A stretch of 64,000 bases of DNA from Gammaproteobacteria bacterium (GTDB lineage: Bacteria > Pseudomonadota > Gammaproteobacteria > Steroidobacterales > Steroidobacteraceae): positions 29,600 to 93,599 of the forward strand of contig JANYHD010000040.1 of assembly GCA_025359205.1 (NCBI GenBank), written 5' to 3'. Below are positions 53,701-61,962 of this stretch, one piece after another. Under the pieces are notes generated by a model. That model was given only the letters and a program-made list of their open reading frames with translations. It searched no databases and was not told the origin of the DNA. The position numbers and the translations under genes are program-made. Numbering within the stretch: position 1 is the stretch's first letter; each line of letters starts with the position of its first letter.

Positions 53701-56700
53701 GCGGGTGGCAACACAAGCGTGGGCGGCGCCATGTTGGCGAAGCTCTTGCCCGAAGCGTGACAGGTGGCGCAGGTCTCGGCTGTCACCACGGAGTGATTCA
53801 TGGCGTAGAGCGCAAAGTTGGCGAGGTTGCTGTGGCAGGTGGCGCAATTGCTTGCCGAGCCACCCGGCAGCGGGATGTGGTTGCTCGGCAGATCGGTGGC
53901 GCCCTTGAAGCTGGTGGTATTGAAGTGGCAGGTGGAGCATTCGCCCGCAGCCACATGCGCGGTGCCATCTGCCTTGGTGGCGGGCCTCAGCAGCGTAACG
54001 GGCGTGCCGATCCAGCTGTTACCGGCTTCATGGCAGGTCGAACATGCGGTCGATGCGACCTGGGCATGCACCATCCCGGGCGGCGCCGTGCCGCTGACAT
54101 TCGTGAACGCAAAACTCGTGAAGTTGCTGGCCGTGTGGCAGCTCTCGCAGGCCGACGCGCCGACCGGCACGTGCGTGGCCGGCAGCACTTTGGTCGCGGG
54201 TGTGCCGACGAAGCTCATTCCCGCCGCATGACAGGAGGCGCAGGCCGCTCCGGCAACCAAGGCATGCACCATGGCCGGTGGTGAAGTGCCGCTCGCGTTC
54301 GTGAACCTGAAACCCCCGATCGCAAAACTCGTGCTGGAATGACAGCCCTCGCAGGCCGCGGCGCCAAAGGCCAGGTGATTCGCCGGGGGCTGCGCCAATG
54401 TCGGCGGCGCCATGTTGGCAAAGCTCTTGCCCGCAGCGTGGCAGACGGCACAGCCATTGCCGATGTTCACGTGGTTCATCGTGGACAGCGTGTAGTTGCC
54501 GGTGTTCGTATGGCACAGCGCGCAGTTGTTGTTGTCGGCCGATGGCAAGGGGATGTGGTTGCTGGGCAGGTCGGTCGCGCCCTTGAAGCTGGTGGTGTTG
54601 AAATGGCAGGTCGAGCACTCGCCCGTGGCCACGTGCGCCGTGCCGTCGGCCTTCACGGCCGGGCGCAACACCGTCGCGGGAGCGCCAATCCAACTGTGTC
54701 CGGCCTCGTGACAGGCAGAGCAGGCTGTCGCTGCGACAATCGCGTGCACCATCGCAGGCGGCGCCGCGCCACTGGCATTCGTGAATACAAAGTTCGTGAA
54801 GTTGGTGGCGGTGTGGCAACTCTCGCAAGGCCCGGCGCCCACCGGCACGTGCGTAACAGGCAGCGTTTTAGTGGCGGGCACGCCGGCGAATGTCAGTCCG
54901 GAAGCGTGGCAGGTGGCGCAGGCCATGCCCGCGACGGCCGCGTGCACCATGGCAGGCGGTGCGCTGCCGCTGGCATTACTGAACTTGAAGCCGCCCGTTG
55001 CAAAACTGGAATTCGAATGGCAGGTCTCGCAAGCCGAAGTTCCGAATGAGACGTGATTGGCGGGCGGTTGCACCAGCGTGGGCGGCGCCATGTTGGCGAA
55101 GCTCTTGCCGGCCGCGTGGCATTGGGCGCAGTTACTGGTGATGTTGGCGTGGCTCATGGTGGCCACGCTGTAGTCGTTCGGTTTGCTATGGCAAAGCGCG
55201 CAATTGTTGTTGTCGGAGGAAGGCAGGGGAATGTGATTGCTCGGCAGGTCAGTGGCGCCCTTGAAGCTCGTCGTGTTGAAGTGGCAGGTGGAGCACTCGC
55301 CCGCTGCCACGTGTGCGGTGCCGTCGGCCTTGGTTGCAGGTCGCAGTAGCGTCGCGGGCGTGCCGATCCAGCCGTTGCCGGCTTCATGGCAGGTTGAACA
55401 CGCAGTCGACGCAACCAGGCTGTGCACCATGGCGGGTGGCGCCGTGCCACTGGCGTTCGTGAATGCAAAATTGCTGAAGTTGGTGGCGGTGTGGCAGCTC
55501 TCGCAGGTCGCTGTGCCGATCGGCACGTGCGTGGACGGGAGCACCTTGGTGACAGGCGTGCCGACAAAGCTCAAGCCGGCCGCATGACAGCTGGCGCAGG
55601 CTGTGCCAGTAACCGCCGCGTGCACCATCGCGGGAGGCGCAGAGCCGCTGGCGTTGTTGAAACTGAAACTCGTGAAGTTGCTCGCGGCATGGCAGGCCTC
55701 GCAAGCAGCGGTCCCGAAAGCGATGTGATTCGACGGCGGTACCACCAATGTCGGTGGCGCCATGTTGGCAAAGTTCTTGCCGGTCGCGTGGCAGGTCGCG
55801 CAGCCGCTGGCGATATTGACGTGGCTCATGGTGGCCACGCTGTAGTCGTTCGCATTGCTATGGCACAGGGCGCAATTGTTGTTGTCGGCCGAGGGCAAAG
55901 GAAAGTGATTGCTCGGCAGGTCGGTGGCGCCCTTGAAGCTCGTCGTATTGAAGTGGCAGGTCGAGCACTCGCCCGTGGCCGTGTGGGCCGTACCGTCCGC
56001 CTTCAGTGCCGGCCGCAGTACCGTCGCGGGCGTGCCGATCCAGCTCTTGCCGGCTTCGTGGCAGGCTGAGCAGGCCGTCCCGCCCACCGCGCTGTGAATC
56101 ATGGATGGCGGGGCGATGCCGCTGGCATTGCTGAACATGAAGGTCGTGAAGTTGCCGGCCGCGTGGCAGCTCTCACAGCCCGCGGTGCCGATCGGCACGT
56201 GATTGACAGGCAGGGTCTTCGTCACCGGTGTCCCGGCGAAGCTCAATCCCGCTGCATGACAGCTTGCGCAGGCCATGCCCGGCACCGCGGCGTGCACCAT
56301 CGCGGGCGGTGCGTTGCCGCTGGCATTCGTGAACCTGAAACCACTGGTCGTGAAAGTGGAACTCGAATGACAGCTCTCGCAGGCCGCTGCGCCGAACGCG
56401 ATGTGATTGGCCGGCGGCTGCACCAGCGCGGGCGGCGCCATGTTGGCGAAACTCAAGCCGGCCGCATGGCAGCTCGCGCAAGCCTCGGCCGTCACCACGC
56501 TGTGGTCCATCGTGTAGAGCGCAAAATTGGCCAGGTTGGCGTGGCAGGAACCGCAGGTGCTGGCCGAGGCCGCCGGCAATGGAATGTGGTTGCTGGGCAG
56601 GTCGGTGGCGCCCTTGAAGCTCACAGTATTGAAGTGGCAGGCCGAGCATTCGCCGACCGCCACGTGCGCACTGCCATCCGCCTTGGTCAACGGACGCACC

Positions 56701-58265
56701 ACGGTCAGTGGCGCACCGATCCAGCTCATGCCGGCCTCATGACAGCTCGAGCAGGTCATGGAGCCGACCTGGCTGTGCACCATGGCGGGCGGCGCGGTGC
56801 CGCTCGCATTGGTGAAAGCGAAGCCGCTGAAATTCGAGTTCGAGTGACAGCCTTCGCAAGGCCCGGCACCGGTCGGGATGTGATTGGGCGGTACTGTGAC
56901 CGTGAGCTTGGGCGACTTGCCGACATCGGTCTTGCCTGCGCCGTGACAGCTGCTGCAGTTGTCCGTGAAACCGCTGTGATTCATCGGCGGCACGGCATTT
57001 TGAATCACGAAGCTGGTGAAGCCGGCAGGCGAGTGGCAGTTGACGCAGGCCGTGGTGCCCACTGGAATGTGATTGCTGGGCTCGACCACGGTCGAGGGCG
57101 TGCCGGCCCAGGTCAAGCCCTGCGCGTGGCAACTCTCACAGCTCATGCCCGCCACGGCTGCGTGCACCATCGCTGGCGCTGAACTGCCGCTGGCATTGGG
57201 GAAGGCGAAGCCGCCGATGGAGAAATTGCTGCCCGCATGGCAGCTTTCGCACGGCGCCGCGCCAGATGCCACGTGATTCGCCGGTGGTTCGACCAGCGCC
57301 GGCGCCGCCAGGTTTGTGAAGCTCAGTCCTGCGGCGTGACAGGTGGCACAGCCGCTGGCGATGCCGTCGTGACGCATCAGGTATACGCTGTAGTCGTTCG
57401 GGTTCGAGTGGCAGAGCGTGCAGGGTTGTGTGGTGGGAATGTGACCGACCGGCTGCAGCGTGCCGGTTTTGAACGAGGTGGTGGACAGGTGACAGACACC
57501 GCAGTCCTGGCTGGCCGGGTGCGGCGCCGGTGGGCGCGTCACCATCGTCACTCCGAAGAAACTCAGGCCGGCTTCGTGGCAATTGGCGCAAGGCATGGGC
57601 GGCGAGACCGCCGGGTGATTCATGCTCGCGCCACCGAAACTCGTGTACTGGGTCGGAATGTGGCAGGCCTCGCATGGCGCCGCAGCCACGGGTATATGCG
57701 TTGGCGGCATGCCCTTGGAGGCCACGCCGTTGTGGCAGGCCGCGCAGCCGGTCACGATGCCGACGTGGTTGAAGACGGCGCCCGCCCAACTCATCGTCGT
57801 ATGGCAGGCATCGCATTCCAGCGACGTGTCGATGTGACCCGGGCCTTTGCCCTGGGCCTGCACGCCGTTGTGGCAACTCGAGCAACTCCCGATCACCTCG
57901 GCGTGATCGAAGTTCACCGCGGGATTCCAGGCGACTGGTGTATGGCAGGCCCCACAGCGATTGGAACTCATGATGTGGCTGACGGGCTTGGCCGTGGCCC
58001 GTACACCATGGATGCCCAGGCCGTGGCAAGCGGCGCAATCGGTCGGTGTCCCCTTGAATACGGCGTTGTTGTGGCAGCTTTCGCAGGGCAGGTCGCGGTG
58101 TTGGCCGACGAGTTCGAAGCCCGTGGTCAAATGGTCGAAGCGCGGTTGCGCCGCATCAGCGGCCAGCGCGCCGGCGGCCCACGAAGACAGCAGCCAAACC
58201 GCAACTGCGCCGCGCAAGAAGCGCGCAGCGCTGGCTGCCGAATCGCGTGGCGGCGGGACGAGCAC
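50700..58265 (-). CDS. giant exported multihaem c-type cytochrome (80 candidate haem motifs)
   Basis: A 2,521-residue protein. Residues 1-35 form a signal peptide (AVAVWLLSSWAAGALAAD). By hand count it has 78 CXXCH motifs, one CX4CH (CGGSGCH near 2184) and one CX3CH (CSGACH near 2488). Layout: N-terminal domain with motifs 1-8; a divergent 9-motif module (from residue 255); four 7-motif modules (from 540, 767, 991, 1217); two 9-motif modules (1443, 1736); a partial module (2028-2180); and a different C-terminal domain with motifs 69-80. In the modules nearly every linker has one extra His, giving a bis-His pattern. The start is GTG, directly after an in-frame stop, without a clear ribosome-binding site. 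There is no lipobox or anchor. Long-range electron transfer is the likely role; partners are unknown. Confidence 0.93.
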   Translation of the reverse strand: MLVPPPRDSAASAARFLRGAVAVWLLSSWAAGALAADAAQPRFDHLTTGFELVGQHRDLPCESCHNNAVFKGTPTDCAACHGLGIHGVRATAKPVSHIMSSNRCGACHTPVAWNPAVNFDHAEVIGSCSSCHNGVQAQGKGPGHIDTSLECDACHTTMSWAGAVFNHVGIVTGCAACHNGVASKGMPPTHIPVAAAPCEACHIPTQYTSFGGASMNHPAVSPPMPCANCHEAGLSFFGVTMVTRPPAPHPASQDCGVCHLSTTSFKTGTLQPVGHIPTTQPCTLCHSNPNDYSVYLMRHDGIASGCATCHAAGLSFTNLAAPALVEPPANHVASGAAPCESCHAGSNFSIGGFAFPNASGSSAPAMVHAAVAGMSCESCHAQGLTWAGTPSTVVEPSNHIPVGTTACVNCHSPAGFTSFVIQNAVPPMNHSGFTDNCSSCHGAGKTDVGKSPKLTVTVPPNHIPTGAGPCEGCHSNSNFSGFAFTNASGTAPPAMVHSQVGSMTCSSCHEAGMSWIGAPLTVVRPLTKADGSAHVAVGECSACHFNTVSFKGATDLPSNHIPLPAASASTCGSCHANLANFALYTMDHSVVTAEACASCHAAGLSFANMAPPALVQPPANHIAFGAAACESCHSSSTFTTSGFRFTNASGNAPPAMVHAAVPGMACASCHAAGLSFAGTPVTKTLPVNHVPIGTAGCESCHAAGNFTTFMFSNASGIAPPSMIHSAVGGTACSACHEAGKSWIGTPATVLRPALKADGTAHTATGECSTCHFNTTSFKGATDLPSNHFPLPSADNNNCALCHSNANDYSVATMSHVNIASGCATCHATGKNFANMAPPTLVVPPSNHIAFGTAACEACHAASNFTSFSFNNASGSAPPAMVHAAVTGTACASCHAAGLSFVGTPVTKVLPSTHVPIGTATCESCHTATNFSNFAFTNASGTAPPAMVHSLVASTACSTCHEAGNGWIGTPATLLRPATKADGTAHVAAGECSTCHFNTTSFKGATDLPSNHIPLPSSDNNNCALCHSKPNDYSVATMSHANITSNCAQCHAAGKSFANMAPPTLVQPPANHVSFGTSACETCHSNSSFATGGFKFSNASGSAPPAMVHAAVAGMACATCHASGLTFAGVPATKTLPVTHVPVGAGPCESCHTATNFTNFVFTNASGAAPPAMVHAIVAATACSACHEAGHSWIGAPATVLRPAVKADGTAHVATGECSTCHFNTTSFKGATDLPSNHIPLPSADNNNCALCHTNTGNYTLSTMNHVNIGNGCAVCHAAGKSFANMAPPTLAQPPANHLAFGAAACEGCHSSTSFAIGGFRFTNASGTSPPAMVHALVAGAACASCHAAGMSFVGTPATKVLPATHVPVGASACESCHTASNFTSFAFTNVSGTAPPGMVHAQVASTACSTCHEAGNSWIGTPVTLLRPATKADGTAHVAAGECSTCHFNTTSFKGATDLPSNHIPLPGGSASNCATCHSNLANFALYAMNHSVVTAETCATCHASGKSFANMAPPTLVLPPANHIAFGSAGCESCHSSSNFASGGFKFTNASASAPPAMVHAAVSGMACASCHAAGLSFAGTPATRTLPPNHVPIGSGACESCHAPGNFTTFVFTNTSGTAPPAMVHAAVPGAACASCHASGLTFVGAPATRTVPSNHVPVGTVACEGCHAPANFTAFSFSNVSGTAPPAMVHSLVSSTACSSCHEAGRSWVGSPVTVVRPALKADGTAHVAAGECSTCHFNTTSFKGATDLPANHLPLPAADNNNCALCHSNPSNYSLAAMSHANIASGCASCHAAGKSFANMAPPTLVQPPANHVPFGSAACERCHSNTSFAAGGFKFSNASGTAPPAMVHAAVSGMACATCHASGLTFAGTPATRTLPSNHVPIGTAACESCHAPGNFTSFVFTNASATSPPAMVHAAVAGVACATCHAAGKSFVGAPATRTLPSNHVPIGSAACESCHAPANFTSFAFTNASGTAPASMVHGVVTSTPCSSCHEAGKSWAGTPATLVRPALKANGTAHVTGGECSTCHFNTTSFKGATDLPSNHIPLPAADGNNCVLCHTTAGNYTLATMNHVNISSNCAQCHAYGLSFANIAAPTLVQPPSGTTGHIPSNAPNGTATIACEQCHLATVFTTFAGTVMKHAAVRAMTCMSCHEIGMKWKTNTGVRLWVRDSAGHHAGQDCGGSGCHSSRDKFARRAAASSATGQKAGITSAAKPAFSGAAGLVGAAGFNHQRVMGASCISCHGQASGMGKPPTHIHSSDRCESCHMTIAWSPVTRVDHLQLNGTCVSCHDGSAARGKSRDHIASGANCEACHTSNAWSPARFDHAAMPAGTCRSCHDSVHATGKPANHVPTSAQCDACHGTLGWKPALLDHSKLSSSCVSCHDNNIALGMPGNHMNTQRDCATCHSYPDWTPLHFVHTAAAWPGQHKAALECSTCHTSNTEQIPWASPADAGNCAGCHARNFRADRHPKTSAGASYTASELRDCSGACHVYTDATLAHVAKAIPGPYHRVADSAFKH
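52185..53939 (-). repeat. two tandem 9-motif modules inside the cytochrome gene
   Basis: Two successive units of 879 and 876 bases, each opening with CSTCH-FNTTSFKGATDLP. They equal the 7-motif unit plus an extra pair of haem motifs (an ASGLTF/AAGKSF-type and an APxNFT-type segment). The two copies are closely alike in both DNA and protein. Confidence 0.85.
53940..56648 (-). repeat. four tandem 7-motif modules inside the cytochrome gene
   Basis: Units of 681, 672, 678 and 678 bases (224-227 residues), each opening with CS[AT]CH-FNT[TV]SFKGATDLP. The seven segments in order are FNTTSFKG, NDYSVATM/NYTLSTM, FANMAPPTL, the FTNASG/MVHA segment, AAGLSFAG, a second FTNASG/MVHS segment and EAGxSWIG with KADGTAH. 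The close match between copies points to recent tandem duplication or gene conversion, and it makes copy number open to assembly error. Confidence 0.88.
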
Positions 58266-58578
58266 GTGTGGGTTGGTTCAGGAAGCGCGGGGCGCTGACG
58301 CGACTATCGCGGGCCCATGCGGATGGTGAGTAACGCGGTCACGGTGATTTCACTCCTCCGTCGCGGCTGTGCGGGAGGAGATGCTGTATGAAAGGCTGTC
58401 GCCAAACACCGTGTCGCCCATGGCCGACTCGCGTTTGACTTAGTGCCTGCGTTTGGTGCGCGATTTTAGCGTGACGCAGTTCACACTCTGGCCGCCGACC
58501 TCACCAAGGTCGGTGGTGGCGCGACCGGCACGGGAACCTGCGTTCCCGTGCCGGTCGCCCGGATCAACTCTCTGGAGC
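58266..58578 (-). promoter_or_regulatory. leader/control region of the giant cytochrome gene
   Basis: No protein gene of normal size is seen in these 313 bases. On the minus strand they hold, in order of transcription: a CRP/FNR-type site at 58,470-58,485; a 7-bp inverted repeat CTCCTCC/GGAGGAG at 58,353-58,380 whose proximal arm is itself a strong Shine-Dalgarno; and a 12-codon mini-ORF (MTALLTIRMGPR, GTG at 58,343) ending 41 bases before the cytochrome start. A leader-peptide or SD-sequestering control is possible but unproven. Confidence 0.4.
58470..58485. promoter_or_regulatory. CRP/FNR-family-type site
   Basis: CGTGACGCAGTTCACA matches TGTGA-N6-TCACA at nine of ten consensus positions. 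It lies 205 bases upstream of the cytochrome start, on the transcribed side. TAAAAT follows directly and could be a -10 box. Binding by CRP or a related regulator is inferred. Confidence 0.45.
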
Positions 58579-58917
58579 TTACCTGCCGATCTGCTTGCTG
58601 ACCGCATTTTCCTGCTGGTTCAGCGTGCGCTTTTCCTGCTTCGTGATGTGACTGCCGTTCTGGCTGGCCATATCGCGCTCTTCCTGCCGGATCTGGCGAT
58701 CATCCTTGTGCAGCGCTGCAGCCTGCGCCGGGGTCAGGTCGCCTTCTTTCCGTTCCTCGTGGATGCGCCGGTTCTGGTTGGCGAGGCGATGGTTGACTTC
58801 AGCGCGGCGCGGATGCGACTTCTGCCACGCAGTCTCTGCATTGGCGGTGGCCGTGAAACAGGCCAGCGAAGCAATGGCCGTCGCCGTGGTCAGAAGAAAT
58901 TTTGTGGACTTCAACAT
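58579..58917 (-). CDS. small periplasmic protein of unknown function (HPRRxEVNxRLxNQNRRI type)
   Basis: A 112-residue protein with signal peptide (LLTTATAIASLACFTATANAE). The mature part is highly charged and helical: WQKSHPRRAEVNHRLANQNRRIHEERKEGDLTPAQAAALHKDDRQIRQEERDMASQNG. Similar proteins are common in Proteobacteria as uncharacterised periplasmic proteins, by recollection. AAGGAG stands five bases before the ATG. It is upstream of the cytochrome gene on the same strand, 313 bases away, and may or may not share its transcript. Confidence 0.82.
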   Translation of the reverse strand: MLKSTKFLLTTATAIASLACFTATANAETAWQKSHPRRAEVNHRLANQNRRIHEERKEGDLTPAQAAALHKDDRQIRQEERDMASQNGSHITKQEKRTLNQQENAVSKQIGR

Positions 58918-59064
58918 AACAACTCCTTGGGGGTCGGTTTGCGGGGCTCATTTCAGCCGGAATGCCGGCTCTACAGGTGTTAGCAACGTCACAACCCAGG
59001 AAGCGCTGACCAAGGTGAACCGAATGTAATCCTGGCCTGGGGAGTCTCCAGGTGGAATTGGCAA

Positions 59065-60543
59065 ATGAATCAGCTTGCCAGTCAACCAATTGGCAAACCG
59101 CGCGTTGTCGCGGTAATGGCGGACACCAATGCAGCCGCGATTGCGGCCAATCGCTTCGGCCTGGGAGCACGTCCCGGGGACCTCGACCATTTGGCCGGTG
59201 ATCCGCGCGGCGCGCTTCGCGGCCAGCTGCTCGGCTCGGCGCCGCTGCTCGCAGATGCCGGATTGCTGGACACAGCCACCGTCCTGGAACGCGTTGCAGA
59301 ACTGCGCCTGGAGCGAAAGGAGCAGAAGCGGGAGGCGGCCAGCGAGGCGACGAACGAGGCCGCGGCGCAGGCCGCCGTGCAAAAGCTGCCCGCATTGCTG
59401 CGCCCCATCTATGTCGACGATGCCGTCGCGCGCGTACGTTCTGGCGTAGCCACGGACCGGCCGTTCCTCGAGCGGCTGGTGCACTTTTGGAGCAACCATT
59501 TTGCGGTCTCCGTAGACAAACAGGCCGTACTGGGCATTGCCGGGGCCTTCGAACGCGAGGCGATCCGCCCGCATGTGCTCGGCAGTTTTCAGGAGCTGCT
59601 GCTGGCGGTGGAACAGCACCCGGCGATGCTGCTTTATCTGGATAACGCCCAATCCGTGGGCCCAAATTCGGACGCGGCGCGCAAGCTGTCGCGGCACGGT
59701 TTTTGGGTCCACGCGCCACAGCGCAAGGTCGGTATCAACGAAAATCTGGCGCGTGAGATCCTCGAATTGCACACGCTCGGCGTGAACGGCGGCTACAGCC
59801 AGGCCGATGTCACCGAATTTGCGAAAGTGATCACGGGCTGGTCGATTGGCGGCGGCCAGGGCCGCCAGCGCGGCGGTGATCCCGGGCGATTCTATTTTCG
59901 CGAGGCACTGCACGAGCCGGGCAGGCGACGCATGCTGGGCCGGGAGTATCCCGAGTCTGGGTACGCGCAGGGCGTAGCTGCGCTGCGAGACCTGGCGGCC
60001 TCGCGCGCCACGGCACTGCACATTGCAACCAAGCTGTGCCGGCATTTCATCGCCGACGAGCCGCCGCCAGCGGCGGTCGATCGCATCAGCTCGGTATTCC
60101 TGGCCAGCTCGGGCGACCTGCCGAGTGTCTACCGCGCGCTGATCGACGCGCCCGAGGCCTGGTCCGAGCCACTGGCCAAATACAAGACGCCGTCCGACTA
60201 CGTTTACTCGACTTACCGCGCCTTGCAGTTGCCGGTTCCAGAAGGGCAGAAGGCGCTGGCGCCGTTCGAATTGCTCGGGCAACGCAACTTTTCACCTGGC
60301 TCGCCCGCCGGCTGGCCGGATCGGGCGGCCGACTGGGACGGTTCGGCCTCGCTCCTGAAGCGCATTGAGTGGGCGGACCAGCTGGGCCAGCGCATGGGCT
60401 CGCACGTTGCGGCCGCGGCGCGCGCGGCGCAGTCGCTGGGCGGCACGCTCAGCGATCGCACTCGTATCGCGATCAATCATGCCGAGAGCGGCGCCCAGGG
60501 ACTGACACTGTTGTTGGCCAGCCCGGAATTCATGCGACGGTGA
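59065..60543 (+). CDS. DUF1800-family protein
   Basis: A 492-residue DUF1800 protein. Family marks are AIAANRFGLGARPGDL, LVHFWSNHFAVSVDK, VNENLAREILELHTLGV (here INENLAREILELHTLGV), VTEFAKVITGW and the C-terminal LLLASPEFMRR. It has no clear signal peptide; the start could also be the ATG at 59,116. It is followed 29 bases later by a DUF1501 gene, the usual partner. The pair is thought to work in the cell envelope, with no established function. Confidence 0.9.
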   Translation: MNQLASQPIGKPRVVAVMADTNAAAIAANRFGLGARPGDLDHLAGDPRGALRGQLLGSAPLLADAGLLDTATVLERVAELRLERKEQKREAASEATNEAAAQAAVQKLPALLRPIYVDDAVARVRSGVATDRPFLERLVHFWSNHFAVSVDKQAVLGIAGAFEREAIRPHVLGSFQELLLAVEQHPAMLLYLDNAQSVGPNSDAARKLSRHGFWVHAPQRKVGINENLAREILELHTLGVNGGYSQADVTEFAKVITGWSIGGGQGRQRGGDPGRFYFREALHEPGRRRMLGREYPESGYAQGVAALRDLAASRATALHIATKLCRHFIADEPPPAAVDRISSVFLASSGDLPSVYRALIDAPEAWSEPLAKYKTPSDYVYSTYRALQLPVPEGQKALAPFELLGQRNFSPGSPAGWPDRAADWDGSASLLKRIEWADQLGQRMGSHVAAAARAAQSLGGTLSDRTRIAINHAESGAQGLTLLLASPEFMRR

Positions 60544-60572
60544 CGAGTACCGTACGGCCGAGGAAATCATCG

Positions 60573-61841
60573 ATGACACACATCAGCAGGCGGCGCTTTC
60601 TCGGCCACGGTGCGCTGGGCATCGGAGCGCTGGGCATGGGCGCCTTATGGACCACGCGGCTCGCCTTCGGTGCTCCGGGCGTCGGCGCGGACGGGCGCGT
60701 GGTGTTCATCATCATGCGCGGCGCGCTCGACGGGCTGAGTGCCGTACCGCCTTATGGCGACCCGGCCTACCTCTCATTGCGCGGTACGCTGGCGATACCG
60801 CCGCCGGACGCAAGCGGTGGCGGCCTGCAGCTCGACAAGCTGTTCGCACTGCATCCCAGCCTCCTGTTTCTGCACGAGCGCTACGCCGGCGGCGAACTGA
60901 CGGTCATGCATGCGGCCGCGACACCGTATCGTGAGCGCTCGCATTTTGATGGCCAGGACGTGCTCGAGAGCGGCGTGACCCTGCCACATGCATCGGAGAG
61001 CGGCTGGCTGAATCGCGCCCTGCAACTCAAGGACGCTGGCAGTGCGCGCCTCGGCATTGCCCTCGGCGCCAACGTGCCACTCGTCATGCGTGGGCCAGCC
61101 GAAGTGGCCTCCTGGTCCCCATCGAAGCTCGCGAACCTCAGCGACGACACGCTGCAACGGGTCACCGACCTGTACTCAAAGGACCCCGTCCTGAGCCAGC
61201 GACTGGCCGATGCGCTCGTCAGCAATGCGATCGCTGCCGAAGGGCAGGCGCCGCAGGAAGCCATGATGAATGCGCCCACGAATGCGCCGATGGATGCGTC
61301 CGCCGCCCAGCGCGGTGGCGCGGCACGCTACGTAGAAACCGTGCGTGCGCTGGCCAGCTTCCTGCGCCGCGACGACGGACCACGCGTCGCCGTCATGGAA
61401 ACCAGCGGCTGGGACACGCATGCCAACGAGGGCGGTGCGCAGGGCCAGCTCGCGCAGCGCCTCGCCGCGCTGGACGCGGGCCTGCGCGAACTCTGCACCG
61501 CGCTCGGGCCCGTGTGGCGCAATACCACAGTGCTATTGGCAACCGAGTTCGGTCGCACTGCAGCGTCCAATGGCACGCGTGGCACCGATCACGGCACCGG
61601 CTCGGCCGCGCTGCTCGTGGGTGGTGCGGTCGCTGGCGGCCGCGTGCTGGCTGACTGGCCCGGACTCCATGCGTCCGCCCTCTACGAGGGACACGATCTC
61701 CGGCCGACCCTGGACCTGCGCTCCGTCATGAAAGGCGTCCTGCACGACCAGCTCCAATTGTCTGACCGCGAGCTGGATACTGTGGTGTTCCCGGAGAGCG
61801 GCAACGCGCGCCGTCTGGCAGGGCTGATCCGACCGTCCTGA
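60573..61841 (+). CDS. DUF1501-family protein with Tat signal
   Basis: A 422-residue DUF1501 (sulfatase/phosphatase-superfamily-like) protein. The Tat signal is SRRRFLGHGALGIGALGMGALW. Marks are VVFIIMRGALDGLSAVPPYGDP, the SHFDGQDVLESG segment, METSGWDTHANEGG, LLATEFGRTAASNGTRGTDHGTG and LRSVMKGVLHDQL. It is exported folded, perhaps with a metal. GAGGAAA precedes the ATG at 60,573; an open frame starting at 60,369 lies inside the DUF1800 gene in another frame. Together with DUF1800 it forms a common two-gene unit of unknown role. Confidence 0.92.
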   Translation: MTHISRRRFLGHGALGIGALGMGALWTTRLAFGAPGVGADGRVVFIIMRGALDGLSAVPPYGDPAYLSLRGTLAIPPPDASGGGLQLDKLFALHPSLLFLHERYAGGELTVMHAAATPYRERSHFDGQDVLESGVTLPHASESGWLNRALQLKDAGSARLGIALGANVPLVMRGPAEVASWSPSKLANLSDDTLQRVTDLYSKDPVLSQRLADALVSNAIAAEGQAPQEAMMNAPTNAPMDASAAQRGGAARYVETVRALASFLRRDDGPRVAVMETSGWDTHANEGGAQGQLAQRLAALDAGLRELCTALGPVWRNTTVLLATEFGRTAASNGTRGTDHGTGSAALLVGGAVAGGRVLADWPGLHASALYEGHDLRPTLDLRSVMKGVLHDQLQLSDRELDTVVFPESGNARRLAGLIRPS

Positions 61842-61962
61842 CTGAGTGTGCTCCGGCAGGCTCCGCCGGCGGTACCTGACCCCTGTCTGGCAGATTTGAG
61901 CGGAGCACAGGATATACTGCCCGCCGGCCGCGGGTGATTATCCAGAATAAAAGGGGAATAAC

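Noticed and set aside
51796..53940. Very long open frames overlapping the cytochrome gene (714 codons on the minus strand, about 500 codons on the plus strand at 52,782-54,284)
   Set aside because: They arise because the repeated GC-rich modules keep other frames free of stops; their products are low-complexity, Arg/His-rich and repeat with the same period, and they have no start signals or family features.
50700..58265. Regular repeats considered as a CRISPR array or satellite DNA
   Set aside because: The period (about 676 or 877 bases) follows codon structure and protein motifs; there are no short repeats with unique spacers.
61850..61880. Short CCGGC/GCCGG hairpin after the DUF1501 gene as a terminator
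   Set aside because: The stem is short and no T-run follows, so it cannot be told from random GC-rich pairing.
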